In this document: piece after piece, positions 7,926 to 15,273 of the stretch
Layout of the letters: every line of letters begins with the position of its first letter
How positions within the stretch are numbered: position 1 is the stretch's first letter
Assembly: GCF_017305915.1 (NCBI RefSeq)
Contig: NZ_JAFKJN010000010.1
Span: 124,001 to 188,000, forward strand
Source: Reyranella sp.
Lineage (GTDB): Bacteria; Pseudomonadota; Alphaproteobacteria; Reyranellales; Reyranellaceae
Direction of reading: 5' to 3'
Length of the DNA: 64,000 nucleotides
Position numbers and translations under genes: made by a program
Notes under the pieces: model-generated
What the model saw: only the letters and a program-made list of their open reading frames with translations
Told to the model about the DNA's origin: nothing
Database searches by the model: none

Positions 7926-9233
7926 ATGAGGCGCCCGGCTCTCTGCGTTGCGTTCCTGATCGCGTTCGCGGCAGCCCCCGTCCAGGCGCAGCAATGGGTG
8001 GCGAGCTGGACCGGCGCGGCGCACGGCCCCTATCCGATCGGCAATCCGACGGCGCAGCCCGAGCTCAAGTTCGCCTTTCCGATTCCCGTGCAGGGCGCGC
8101 GGGACCAGACGTTCCGCCTGATCGTGAAGCCCGGCATCTGGGGGCCGCAGACCCGCATCCGGCTGTCCAATGTCTTCGGTCTGAAACCGGTCAATTTCGA
8201 CGACGTCTTCGTCGGCCTGCAGGAAAGCGGCAGCGCCGTCGTGCCGGGCACCAACGCGCCGGTGCTGTTCAAGGGCAGGAAAAGCATCAGCATCATGCCC
8301 GGCGACAGGGTCATGAGCGATCCCGTCCCGCTGCCTTTCGTGAAACTGGGCGATCCGATGCTGAGCGGCCGCAAGCTCAGCGTCAGCTTCCATGTCGTGG
8401 GCGACAGCGGGCCAATGACCTGGCACGCCAAGGCGCTGCAGACCTCTTATGTCAGCCCGCCCGGCAGCGGCTCGAAGGGCGCCGGCGAGGGCGAGGCCGC
8501 GTTCCCCTTCTCGTCCACCTCCTGGTATTTCCTCGACGCGCTCGAGATGTTCGTTCGCGCCGGCACCAAGGTGATCGTGGCGTTCGGCGATTCGATCACC
8601 GACGGCACCGGCACCACGCTCAACGGCGACGACCGCTGGACCGACGTGCTGTCGCGCCGCCTGCATGCCGTCTATGGCGATGCCTTCGTCGTCGTGAACC
8701 AGGGCATCGGGGGCAACCGCGTCGCGGGGCCGGCGCCTGCCGACTACGCCGCCAGGCCGATCCCCGGCGGGCCGGCCGCGATCGCGCGGCTCGACCGGGA
8801 CATCATCAGCCTGCCGGGCGTGGCGTCGGTGATCTGGCTCGAAGGCATCAACGACTTCGGCGCCGCCGACACTTCGGTCGACGCGGTGATCGCCGGCTAC
8901 AAGCAGGGCGTTGCGCACATCCGCAAGAAGATCCCAGGGGTGAAGATCTTCGCCGCGACGCTCACGACGGCGCTGAACAGCACGCCGACCCACGGCCGGC
9001 CGGAGGTCGAGGCCAAGCGCCAGGCGCTGAACGACGTGCTGCGCGAGAGCAAGGACTTCGACGGCGTGATCGATTTCGATGCGGCGACGCTCGACGCCGC
9101 GACCGGCGAGCTGAAAGCGCCGTACCAGCCCAGCTCCTCGATCGGCGGGCCGGGCGACAAGCTCCATCCCAACCGCGCCGGCTATGCGGCGATGGGCTAC
9201 GCCATCGACTTGAAGATGATCACGGGGAGATAA
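7926..9233 (+). CDS. SGNH/GDSL-family secreted hydrolase
   Basis: Esterase-type hydrolase of 435 residues. The start is the ATG at 7926, giving a clear signal peptide (about 1-22, cleavage after VQA); the frame stays open upstream but without signal or homology. A 200-residue beta-rich N-terminal part precedes the SGNH domain: block I GDSITDG with nucleophile Ser223, block II Gly in NQGIGGNR, block III in GIND, and block V D-x-x-H in DKLHPN. It probably deacylates or deesterifies a polysaccharide or lipid outside the cytoplasm. A palindromic repeat lies directly behind it. Confidence 0.88.
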   Translation: MRRPALCVAFLIAFAAAPVQAQQWVASWTGAAHGPYPIGNPTAQPELKFAFPIPVQGARDQTFRLIVKPGIWGPQTRIRLSNVFGLKPVNFDDVFVGLQESGSAVVPGTNAPVLFKGRKSISIMPGDRVMSDPVPLPFVKLGDPMLSGRKLSVSFHVVGDSGPMTWHAKALQTSYVSPPGSGSKGAGEGEAAFPFSSTSWYFLDALEMFVRAGTKVIVAFGDSITDGTGTTLNGDDRWTDVLSRRLHAVYGDAFVVVNQGIGGNRVAGPAPADYAARPIPGGPAAIARLDRDIISLPGVASVIWLEGINDFGAADTSVDAVIAGYKQGVAHIRKKIPGVKIFAATLTTALNSTPTHGRPEVEAKRQALNDVLRESKDFDGVIDFDAATLDAATGELKAPYQPSSSIGGPGDKLHPNRAGYAAMGYAIDLKMITGR

Positions 9234-9363
9234 CCCTCCCCATTCTGATGGGGAGGTGCCGCGTCAGACGCGGGCGGAGGGGTCATGAGCCACAACATGA
9301 CTGCGGCCCATGACCCCTCCGTCGGCGCAGACGCCGACACCTCCCCCGATGACGGGAGAGGGT
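9234..9363. repeat. Intergenic palindromic repeat (CTCCCCAT family)
   Basis: Nested inverted repeats between two convergent genes: CTCCCCAT/ATGGGGAG at 9237-9255, then GGAGGGGTCATG (from 9277) pairing with CATGACCCCTCC near 9309-9320, and a closing CACCTCCCC. Related elements lie at 38560-38610 and 61616-61771. It could fold as a long RNA hairpin and end both transcripts. Confidence 0.75.
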
Positions 9364-9370
9364 TTGCCTC

Positions 9371-10714
9371 CTATTCCGCGGCCTTCGCCGTCGCGGAAAA
9401 GAATCGATTGTCGGGCCGCGGCAGGCCGAGATTCTCGCGCAGCGTCCTGCCCTCGTACTCGGTGCGGAACAGGCCGCGCCGCTGCAGCTCGGGCACGACC
9501 TTGTCGACGAAGTCGTCGAGCCCGCCCGGCAGGTAGGGAAACATCACGTTGAAGCCGTCGGACGCACCGGTTTCGAGCCACTCCTGCATCTGGTCGGCGA
9601 TCATCGCCGGCGTGCCGAGCATGCCGAGCCCGCCGTAGCCGCCGAGGCGTCCGGCGATCTGCCGAACCGTCAGCCCCTCGCGCCTGGCCAGCGCCATGAC
9701 CCGCTCGCGCCCGCTCTTGCTCTGGTTGGTCTCGGGCAGCTCGGGCAACGGGCCGTCGGGATCGAACTTGCGCGCATCGACGCCGGCCGCGATCGAGAGG
9801 GCGGCGATGCCGCTGTCGTAGCTCACCAGGCTGTCGAGCCGGGCGCGCTTCTCCTTCGCCTCGTCGAGCGACTCGCCGATCACCACGAAGGCGCCGGGCA
9901 GGATCTTGATGTGGTCGGGGTTGCGGCCGGCCCGGGCGGCGCGCTCCTTCACGTCCTTGTAGAACTCGCGCGCGCCGGCGATCGGCCCGCCGGCGGCGAA
10001 CACCATCTCGGCGGTCTCCGCCGCGAGCTGGCGGCCCGCGTCCGACGCGCCGGCCTGCACGATCACCGGCCAGCCCTGGACGGGCCGCGCAATGTTGAGC
10101 GGGCCCTTCACCTTCAGGTACTTGCCGTTGTGGTTCAGCACATGGAGCTTGGCGGGATCGAAATAGACGCCGGAGTCGACGTCGCGGACGAAGGCGTCGT
10201 CGGCCCACGAATCCCACAGGCCGGTGACGACGTCGTAATACTCGCGCGCCCGCGCATAGCGCTCGTCGTGCGCCATCTGGTCGTCCATGCCGAAGTTCTG
10301 CGCGGCGTCGGGATTGGACGTCGTCACGATGTTCCAGCCGGCACGGCCGTTCGAGAGATGGTCGAGCGAGGCGAAGCGGCGGGCGATGGTGTAGGCCGGC
10401 TCGAAGGTGGTCGAGGCGGTGGCGATCAGGCCGAGATGCTCGGTGTGCTGCGCCAGCGCCGGCAGCAAGGTCAGCGGATCGAACGAGGTGACGGTGGCCG
10501 AGCGCTTCAGCGCCTCCATCGGCATGTTCAGCACCGCCAGGTGATCGGCCATGAAGAAGGCGTCGAACTTGCCGCGCTCCAGCGTCTGGGCGTACTGCAC
10601 CAGCGCCTTGAAGTTGAAGTTGGCATCCGGCGTGCCGCCGGGATAGCGCCAGGCCGCGGTATGGATGCTGACCGGCCGCATGAAGGCGCCGAGGCGGAGT
10701 TGCTTCTTGCTCAT
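9371..10714 (-). CDS. NtaA/SnaA/DszA-type FMN-dependent monooxygenase
   Basis: Flavin monooxygenase of 447 residues in the bacterial luciferase fold, the group that includes nitrilotriacetate (NtaA), dimethyl sulfide (DmoA) and dibenzothiophene sulfone (DszA) monooxygenases. Recognisable segments are the N-terminal LGAFMRP strand, FFMADH near residues 55-60, SNGRAGWNIVTTSNPDAA near 120-137 and VQAGASDAGR near 222-231. The start chosen gives the canonical MSKKQLRLGAF beginning; a longer reading to 10774 adds 20 unconserved residues. It needs a separate flavin reductase, not seen nearby. The substrate is unknown. Confidence 0.88.
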   Translation of the reverse strand: MSKKQLRLGAFMRPVSIHTAAWRYPGGTPDANFNFKALVQYAQTLERGKFDAFFMADHLAVLNMPMEALKRSATVTSFDPLTLLPALAQHTEHLGLIATASTTFEPAYTIARRFASLDHLSNGRAGWNIVTTSNPDAAQNFGMDDQMAHDERYARAREYYDVVTGLWDSWADDAFVRDVDSGVYFDPAKLHVLNHNGKYLKVKGPLNIARPVQGWPVIVQAGASDAGRQLAAETAEMVFAAGGPIAGAREFYKDVKERAARAGRNPDHIKILPGAFVVIGESLDEAKEKRARLDSLVSYDSGIAALSIAAGVDARKFDPDGPLPELPETNQSKSGRERVMALARREGLTVRQIAGRLGGYGGLGMLGTPAMIADQMQEWLETGASDGFNVMFPYLPGGLDDFVDKVVPELQRRGLFRTEYEGRTLRENLGLPRPDNRFFSATAKAAE

Positions 10715-10795
10715 GATGCCTATCTTGCCTCTGCCCCGGTGCCCGGCAAGGTGGCTCGGGCGAGAAGAGTTCATTCGTCCGATAAGGCTCCTCGG

Positions 10796-10815
10796 GTCAT
10801 CCCGAGTGCAGCGAG
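10796..10815. repeat. Single arm of the GTCATCCCGAGCG repeat family
   Basis: GTCATCCCGAGTGCAGCGAG matches one arm of the hairpins at 12048 and 31372; no complementary arm follows, so this is a degraded or half copy. Confidence 0.6.
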
Positions 10816-10899
10816 CGCTCCTTGTCGCCCGTCAACATCGACCTTGCACACGGCGCAGCGGTTGACCAAGCTTCCCCGCCTTCAACCCCGAGTGTCGCA

Positions 10900-11172
10900 A
10901 TGAAGTCTCTTGTGGCTGCTTTCAAGGCTCTGAAGAGCGTAATGACCGGCCAAGTCGTCGGTCAGATGGATTCGCTCGCCAACAACGGCGTGACGGTAAT
11001 GTCCGTGCGACTTAAGAAGGACAGGAACACCTACTACGTGGTTCTCGCGCAGCTCAGCTCGGGAAATTCGCAATACGTCTCGTTTACCACTGAGGAATTT
11101 GGACAGTTCGTGGATTCAGTGAACGTCGTCCGCGAGTCGCTTAATCAGCATATTGCCGAAGCAAGTTCGTAG
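10900..11172 (+). CDS. Hypothetical small protein
   Basis: Unrecognised protein of 90 residues. From ATG 10900 it has an N-terminal amphipathic stretch (about 1-30, AAFKALKSVMTGQV) and an alpha+beta body with strands such as VTVMSVRLKKD and TYYVVLAQLSS. Codon use is less GC-biased at third positions than in neighbouring genes, and a half copy of a dispersed repeat lies just upstream, so it may be recently acquired. It is convergent with the DUF1989 gene, 11 bp apart. No function can be assigned. Confidence 0.5.
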   Translation: MKSLVAAFKALKSVMTGQVVGQMDSLANNGVTVMSVRLKKDRNTYYVVLAQLSSGNSQYVSFTTEEFGQFVDSVNVVRESLNQHIAEASS

Positions 11173-11183
11173 GGCTCACCGCT

Positions 11184-12020
11184 CTACCAGTTAGGTTTCT
11201 CCAGCCTCATGCCATGCGCGCCCTTGTAGGTCGGCGATTCGGGTGATTTCCAGCCCTCGAGCAGCACCGGATCGAGGGCCCAGACCTCGACGCCGAGCGG
11301 CCGGCAGACGTCGATCGGGTCGCGCGCGTCGGGCCCCCACAGCGGCACCGACAGGTCGCCGCCGGGGCAGGTCGACAGCGCGCAGAGAAGATCGATCTCG
11401 GCAAAGAACTCGATGTGGTCGCCTTTGCTCGCCGGGCTGGCGCGCATGAAATACTTGTCGGCGCGGTTGAGGCCGGTGCACTGGAAGATGTTCAGCACGT
11501 CGTGCACGTCGAATTCGGTCAGGCCGTACGGCGCCACCGCGCGCACCAGGTTGGAATGGCAGTGGAAGTCGAAATCCTCGCCAGTCAGCATGCGATTGAC
11601 GTAGGGGTCGCAGCGCGTGCCCAGCAGGTCGTGGATGCGGCCGCCAAACTCGTCGATGCCGTAGTCCTTGAGGCTGTCCGAGGTGATGGTCGCGATCGGC
11701 CGCAGGAAAGGGAGCGTCGACCACAGCCGGTCGAACACCGAGACGTGCGCCGCCTGGAGCTGGCGGGTGCGCGAGGCCCATAGCCGCTCGCGCGGATTGT
11801 GCCGGTTCCAGAGGTTGAGATCGCCGACCTGCGGCCCCTCGGGCGTGACGATGCGGAAGACATGGCCGGCCGGCACCGTCCACGCCCGGCCGCTGCGGAT
11901 CGGGAGGATGAAGGACTCGACCAGCGTGCGCCCGCCGCTCTCCGCAACGCGCCGGTAGAACGCCTTGTCGACGGTCAGTGCGGGTGTGGTCGATTGATAG
12001 GCGGGTGGGTGGTCTTTCAT
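11184..12020 (-). CDS. DUF1989 (urea carboxylase-associated) family protein
   Basis: Protein of 278 residues that matches the DUF1989 family, often found with urea or amide catabolism genes. Visible hallmarks are GRAWTVPAGHVFRIVTPEGPQVGDLN near 45-70 and the Cys/His-rich FHCHSN and CPGGDLSVP segments near 152-157 and 217-226, which could bind a metal. The amidase gene lies upstream on the same strand beyond a 117-bp gap filled mostly by a palindromic repeat, so the two may share a nitrogen-releasing role. Biochemical function is unknown. Confidence 0.82.
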   Translation of the reverse strand: MKDHPPAYQSTTPALTVDKAFYRRVAESGGRTLVESFILPIRSGRAWTVPAGHVFRIVTPEGPQVGDLNLWNRHNPRERLWASRTRQLQAAHVSVFDRLWSTLPFLRPIATITSDSLKDYGIDEFGGRIHDLLGTRCDPYVNRMLTGEDFDFHCHSNLVRAVAPYGLTEFDVHDVLNIFQCTGLNRADKYFMRASPASKGDHIEFFAEIDLLCALSTCPGGDLSVPLWGPDARDPIDVCRPLGVEVWALDPVLLEGWKSPESPTYKGAHGMRLEKPNW

Positions 12021-12047
12021 GGGCCTGTCATCCTGCGCGACACGAGC

Positions 12048-12114
12048 GTCATCCCGAGCGTAGCGAGGGATCTATGCTCACGGCCTATAGATCCCTCGCT
12101 GCGCTCGGGATGAC
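12048..12114. repeat. Palindromic hairpin repeat (GTCATCCCGAGCG family)
   Basis: Arms of 28 bp, differing at one position, begin GTCATCCCGAGCGTAGCGAG and enclose a short loop near 12076-12086. It sits between the amidase and DUF1989 genes and resembles 31372-31439 and 47016-47118. Confidence 0.9.
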
Positions 12115-12137
12115 ACGAACGCGCAGGCGCGCTCGTG

Positions 12138-13550
12138 TCAAATCGGCGGGTGCTTCTTGTCCATGCCGGACGCCTGCTCCCAGGCGCGGGCGACGCGGTA
12201 CAGCATCGCCTCGTCGAAGAAGCGGCCGACGAACTGCACCGACAGCGGCATCCCGCCGGACGACAGGCCCGCCATCATCGCGATCGCCGGATGGCCGGTG
12301 ACGTTGAACGGCGTGCGCGCCTGGCGCGGATAGGTGCGCTCGACCTCGGCCGGCTGGTCGATGCGGCAGGCCGGGTCCATCGAGCTCGCGCACAAGAGCA
12401 CGTCGACCTCGGCGAGCGCTGCGTTGACCGCGGCGATCATCTCGAGCCGCCGCTTGTTGGCCAATACGTAGTCGCCGGCGCCGAAGAAGGCGCCCGGCAT
12501 CAGCCGCCGCCGCGCCAGCTTGCCATAGTCGCCCGGCCGCTTCTGCAGCCAGTCGCGATGGATCGACCACGCCTCGCTCTGCAGGATCACGCGATTGACC
12601 GCGCCGAACTCGACCAGCGACGGCAGCCGGATGTCGCGCACGTCGGCGCCCAGCATCTGCAGCGTGCGCATGACGTGCTCCAGCCCGGCCGTCACCTCCG
12701 GCTCGGCCGGCATGTCGACCTCGTGGAAATGGCGCACGAAGCCGATGCGCAGGCCCCTGGCGCCGCGATCGAGCGCGGCGCGGTAGCGGCCGTGCGGCGC
12801 CACCGTGCTGCCGGGATCGAGCGGATCGTGGCCGGCGATCGCCTCCAGCATCAGCGCATTGTCCTCGACCGTGCGGGTCATCGGCCCGACGTGATCGAGG
12901 GTAAAGGAGAGCGGGAACACGCCGCGCCGCGAGACCAGGCCGTAGGTCGCCTTCAGGCCGACGATGCCGCAGCAGCTCGCCGGATTGCGCACGCTGCCGC
13001 CGGTGTCGGTGCCGAGTGCCATCGGGAACAGGCCGGCCGCGACACCCGAGCCCGAGCCGGACGACGAGCCGCCGGGATGATGGCCGGGGTTCCACGGATT
13101 GCGCGCCGGCGGCCACGGCAGGTCGAAGCTCGGCCCGCCGATCGCGAACTCGTGCGTCGACAGCTTGCCGACCACGATCGCGCCGGCCGCACGCAGCTTG
13201 CCGACGCAGACCGCGTCCGCCGTCGCCAGGCTGTCCTGCAGGATCTTCGAATGGCAGGTCGTCGGCAGGCCCGCGACATCGATGATGTCCTTGATGCCGA
13301 CCGGCACGCCGTGCAGCGGTCCGCGCAGGCGGCCGTTCGCGGCCTCGGCCTCCGCGGCGTGCGCGGCCTCGAGCGCGCTCTCGGCATCGAGCCGGATGAA
13401 GGCGTTGAGCGTCGGATCGAGTTTTTCGATGCGCGCGAGATGCGCCTTCATCAGCTCGACCGGCGACAGCTGCTTGTGGGCGATGGCGTGCGCGGCCGCC
13501 GTCGCCGTCATGTAGTGCAGGCCCCGGTCTGCCTCGGCGCCGACGTTCAT
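12138..13550 (-). CDS. Amidase signature family hydrolase (AtzE-like)
   Basis: Amidase of 470 residues with the Ser-cisSer-Lys triad: Lys87 in GIKDIID, the Gly/Ser-rich GGSSSGSGSG loop near 160-169, and nucleophile Ser186 in GTDTGGSVRNPAS. The start is ATG 13550, which overlaps the upstream stop as ATGA, indicating translational coupling. Coupling to a DUF4089/AtzG-like small protein points to the AtzE/AtzG type of amidohydrolase (biuret or 1-carboxybiuret-like substrates) more than to tRNA amidotransferase GatA, since no GatB is present. The substrate remains open. Confidence 0.87.
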   Translation of the reverse strand: MNVGAEADRGLHYMTATAAAHAIAHKQLSPVELMKAHLARIEKLDPTLNAFIRLDAESALEAAHAAEAEAANGRLRGPLHGVPVGIKDIIDVAGLPTTCHSKILQDSLATADAVCVGKLRAAGAIVVGKLSTHEFAIGGPSFDLPWPPARNPWNPGHHPGGSSSGSGSGVAAGLFPMALGTDTGGSVRNPASCCGIVGLKATYGLVSRRGVFPLSFTLDHVGPMTRTVEDNALMLEAIAGHDPLDPGSTVAPHGRYRAALDRGARGLRIGFVRHFHEVDMPAEPEVTAGLEHVMRTLQMLGADVRDIRLPSLVEFGAVNRVILQSEAWSIHRDWLQKRPGDYGKLARRRLMPGAFFGAGDYVLANKRRLEMIAAVNAALAEVDVLLCASSMDPACRIDQPAEVERTYPRQARTPFNVTGHPAIAMMAGLSSGGMPLSVQFVGRFFDEAMLYRVARAWEQASGMDKKHPPI

Positions 13551-13735
13551 AGCCCGTCTCCCGGCTTCATCGCGGGCCATGGCTCGGCGCGCGGGTCCTC
13601 CGGCGCCTTGATCCTCGCCACCACCGTCGCCGCCTGGTCGGCGGCCGCGGCGACGTCGTCGGGAAATTCCGCCAGCGCCTTGTCGAGGCCGGCCCGGCGG
13701 GCCAATGCGTGCATCAGTTCCTTGTCCATCGCCAT
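13547..13735 (-). CDS. DUF4089 / AtzG-like small amidase partner
   Basis: Acidic, mostly helical protein of 62 residues, or 60 if translation starts at the second ATG (13729), which has AAGG at better spacing. The composition and the position directly before an amidase match AtzG-like (DUF4089) subunits, which form a complex with AtzE-type hydrolases in the manner of GatC with GatA. Its stop overlaps the amidase start by ATGA. Assignment rests on context and size as much as on sequence. Confidence 0.7.
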   Translation of the reverse strand: MAMDKELMHALARRAGLDKALAEFPDDVAAAADQAATVVARIKAPEDPRAEPWPAMKPGDGL

Positions 13736-13749
13736 CCTTGCACCTTTTC

Positions 13750-13790
13750 GCCGTTGCCGAAGGTCAGCATGAATCGCGCCACACCGTCCA
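13750..13790 (-). repeat. 41-bp coding-like dispersed repeat, copy A
   Basis: About 35 of 41 bases match 15198-15238. On the minus strand both copies translate to D-G-x-A-R-F-x-L-T-F-x-N-G, and both lie just upstream of a minus-strand gene start. Confidence 0.7.
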
Positions 13791-13965
13791 CGGCCTCGAG
13801 CCGGATGATTCGAGTTCGACTGAGAGCTGCTCCCTGTTGATGTCTGCTCGCCCGAAAATTTCTTTTTCGGTTGGCGTAAAATTTTCCGTGGCCGAGCCCG
13901 CGATTTGCGGGGAAAAACGCGCCCCGCGCATCGACGGCCCCGATTTCGCGCTCGCGGGCGACGTC

Positions 13966-14033
13966 ATTATGGGCAATGGAACAGCCGATTCGCCTGCGTT
14001 TGCCTAACGATGCGCGGGTTCCATGCCCATAAT
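13966..14033. repeat. GGGCAATGG hairpin repeat, copy A
   Basis: Left arm ATTATGGGCAATGGAAC (13966-13982) pairs with GTTCCATGCCCATAAT (14018-14033), with one bulged base. Related to the hairpin at 35530-35591. Confidence 0.6.
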
Positions 14034-14296
14034 AGGTGTTGCAGGCGCCCTGGTGCACAGTGGCGCGCATGATGATGCGCCATGTTACGACCACTCCCGA
14101 AGCGGCCGCCCGCTGCCTGCGCGCGGCCTTGCCGGGCCTCTGGATAGAGTGTTTTTCAGGGGGGTGGGGGTGTCGGTGGATTCGTGGACTCCAGGCCGAA
14201 AATGCTGATGCCATCGGCATCGAACCGGTCCACACAAGAGTGGACTCTTGTGGACTCTTGGCGTCCGGGCGGGCAGGCCGGCCCGCCGGACGGAGC

Positions 14297-15163
14297 TCAG
14301 CCCGTTACGCGCCGCCGCGCGGCCTGTCTCGCGGTGAAGAAGAGATAGAGCAGCCAGACGTCGATCGCGATGGTCGCCGCCATGAAACCGTAGGCTTCCG
14401 GGCTCGGCACCAGGCCGAGCTCGATCAGCACCCGCGACAGGCCGAAGCCGACGACCCAGGCATCGAAGCTCATGCAGATCCGCCGGAAGGTCTCGGCGTC
14501 GAGGCGCCGGATGGCGAAGGCGCCGAGCGGGATGCCGATCAGCGTGGCGCCGACCAGCACCGGCAACAGCGCCTGGCTTTCGCCGATGAACAGGCCGAGG
14601 TGCCAGTAGACGACCGCCGTCACGCTCGATTCGACGACGCGGACCAGCGCCAGGCCGCCGCGGAACTCGTCCTTCACCAGGCCCTGGTTGTTGAACAGGA
14701 TGGCGAGCGGCGGGCCCGAGATGGTGGTGAGCGAATACAGCACGCCGAGCGCGCCGCCGAACGGCAGGCCGACCGCCCAGGTCGACCGGATCGGTCGCCG
14801 CAAGCCGGCGGCCTGCATCAGGATCAGCGGCAGGATGACGGCGTAGGTCACGAGCTTGACCCATCCGGGTTGCAGCGATGCCAGCAGCAGCGCGCCCAGC
14901 CCGATGCCGGGCAGCAAGCCGACCAGGATCGGCAACACCCGCTTCCAGACCGCCGGCACGCCCTTGCGGTTGATCACCAGGACATAGAGGTTGATCAGCA
15001 CCTCGACCGCGACGACCGCGGGGTTGAGGACGCGATTGGAATAGAAGACCAGCGCCAGCGGCACGGTCAGCGAGGAGAATCCGTAGCCCAGCGCGCCGTT
15101 CACGAAGGCCGCGAACAGGGCGATGCCCGCGACGACGACCAGCGCGGTGTCCAGCGGAGGCAT
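14297..15163 (-). CDS. TauE/SafE-family sulfite/anion exporter
   Basis: Integral membrane protein of 288 residues with about eight helices in the two-repeat TauE/SafE layout. The first repeat holds GALGYGFSSL near 23-32 and the second SGPPLAILFNNQG near 147-159. Members export sulfite, sulfoacetate or other small anions. It is divergent from the Kef-type antiporter gene; copy B of the 41-bp repeat lies in the 110-bp spacer. A link to the sulfite dehydrogenase at 5130 is possible but distant. Confidence 0.85.
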   Translation of the reverse strand: MPPLDTALVVVAGIALFAAFVNGALGYGFSSLTVPLALVFYSNRVLNPAVVAVEVLINLYVLVINRKGVPAVWKRVLPILVGLLPGIGLGALLLASLQPGWVKLVTYAVILPLILMQAAGLRRPIRSTWAVGLPFGGALGVLYSLTTISGPPLAILFNNQGLVKDEFRGGLALVRVVESSVTAVVYWHLGLFIGESQALLPVLVGATLIGIPLGAFAIRRLDAETFRRICMSFDAWVVGFGLSRVLIELGLVPSPEAYGFMAATIAIDVWLLYLFFTARQAARRRVTG

Positions 15164-15197
15164 ATTACGAAACTCCTCGCATCCCTTTCGCCCCTTG

Positions 15198-15238
15198 GCC
15201 GTTATGGAAGGTCAGCACGAATCGCGCCGAACCGTCCA
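15198..15238 (-). repeat. 41-bp coding-like dispersed repeat, copy B
   Basis: Matches 13750-13790 at about 35 of 41 positions and lies in the divergent spacer between tauE and the antiporter gene. Translated on the minus strand it gives MDGSARFVLTFHNG. Confidence 0.7.
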
Positions 15239-15273
15239 TGACGTTCGGCCGATCCAAACCTTGGGGAGTTGAC

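Larger units (their letters stand above)
13736..14296. other. 561-bp intergenic region with repeats, no gene
   Basis: No credible gene: all frames here are short and lack a ribosome binding site. The stretch contains a 41-bp dispersed repeat (13750-13790), an imperfect GGGCAATGG hairpin (13966-14033), an A/T-richer part around 13835-13915, a G-rich run near 14155-14175 and a small CAAGAG...CTCTTG hairpin near 14235-14250 that could act as a weak terminator behind tauE. Confidence 0.6.

Noticed and set aside
12135..13772. Long plus-strand open frame of 545 codons opposite the amidase gene
   Set aside because: It mirrors a clear amidase on the minus strand, is rich in Arg, Asp and His as GC-rich shadows are, and has no motif.
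13705..14235. Open frames in the gap upstream of the AtzG-like gene
   Set aside because: They run through hairpins and a dispersed repeat and show no coding bias.
15238..15273. ATG 15238 as start of the antiporter
   Set aside because: It lies inside a dispersed repeat without a ribosome binding site, while GTG 15274 has GGGGAG at good spacing.
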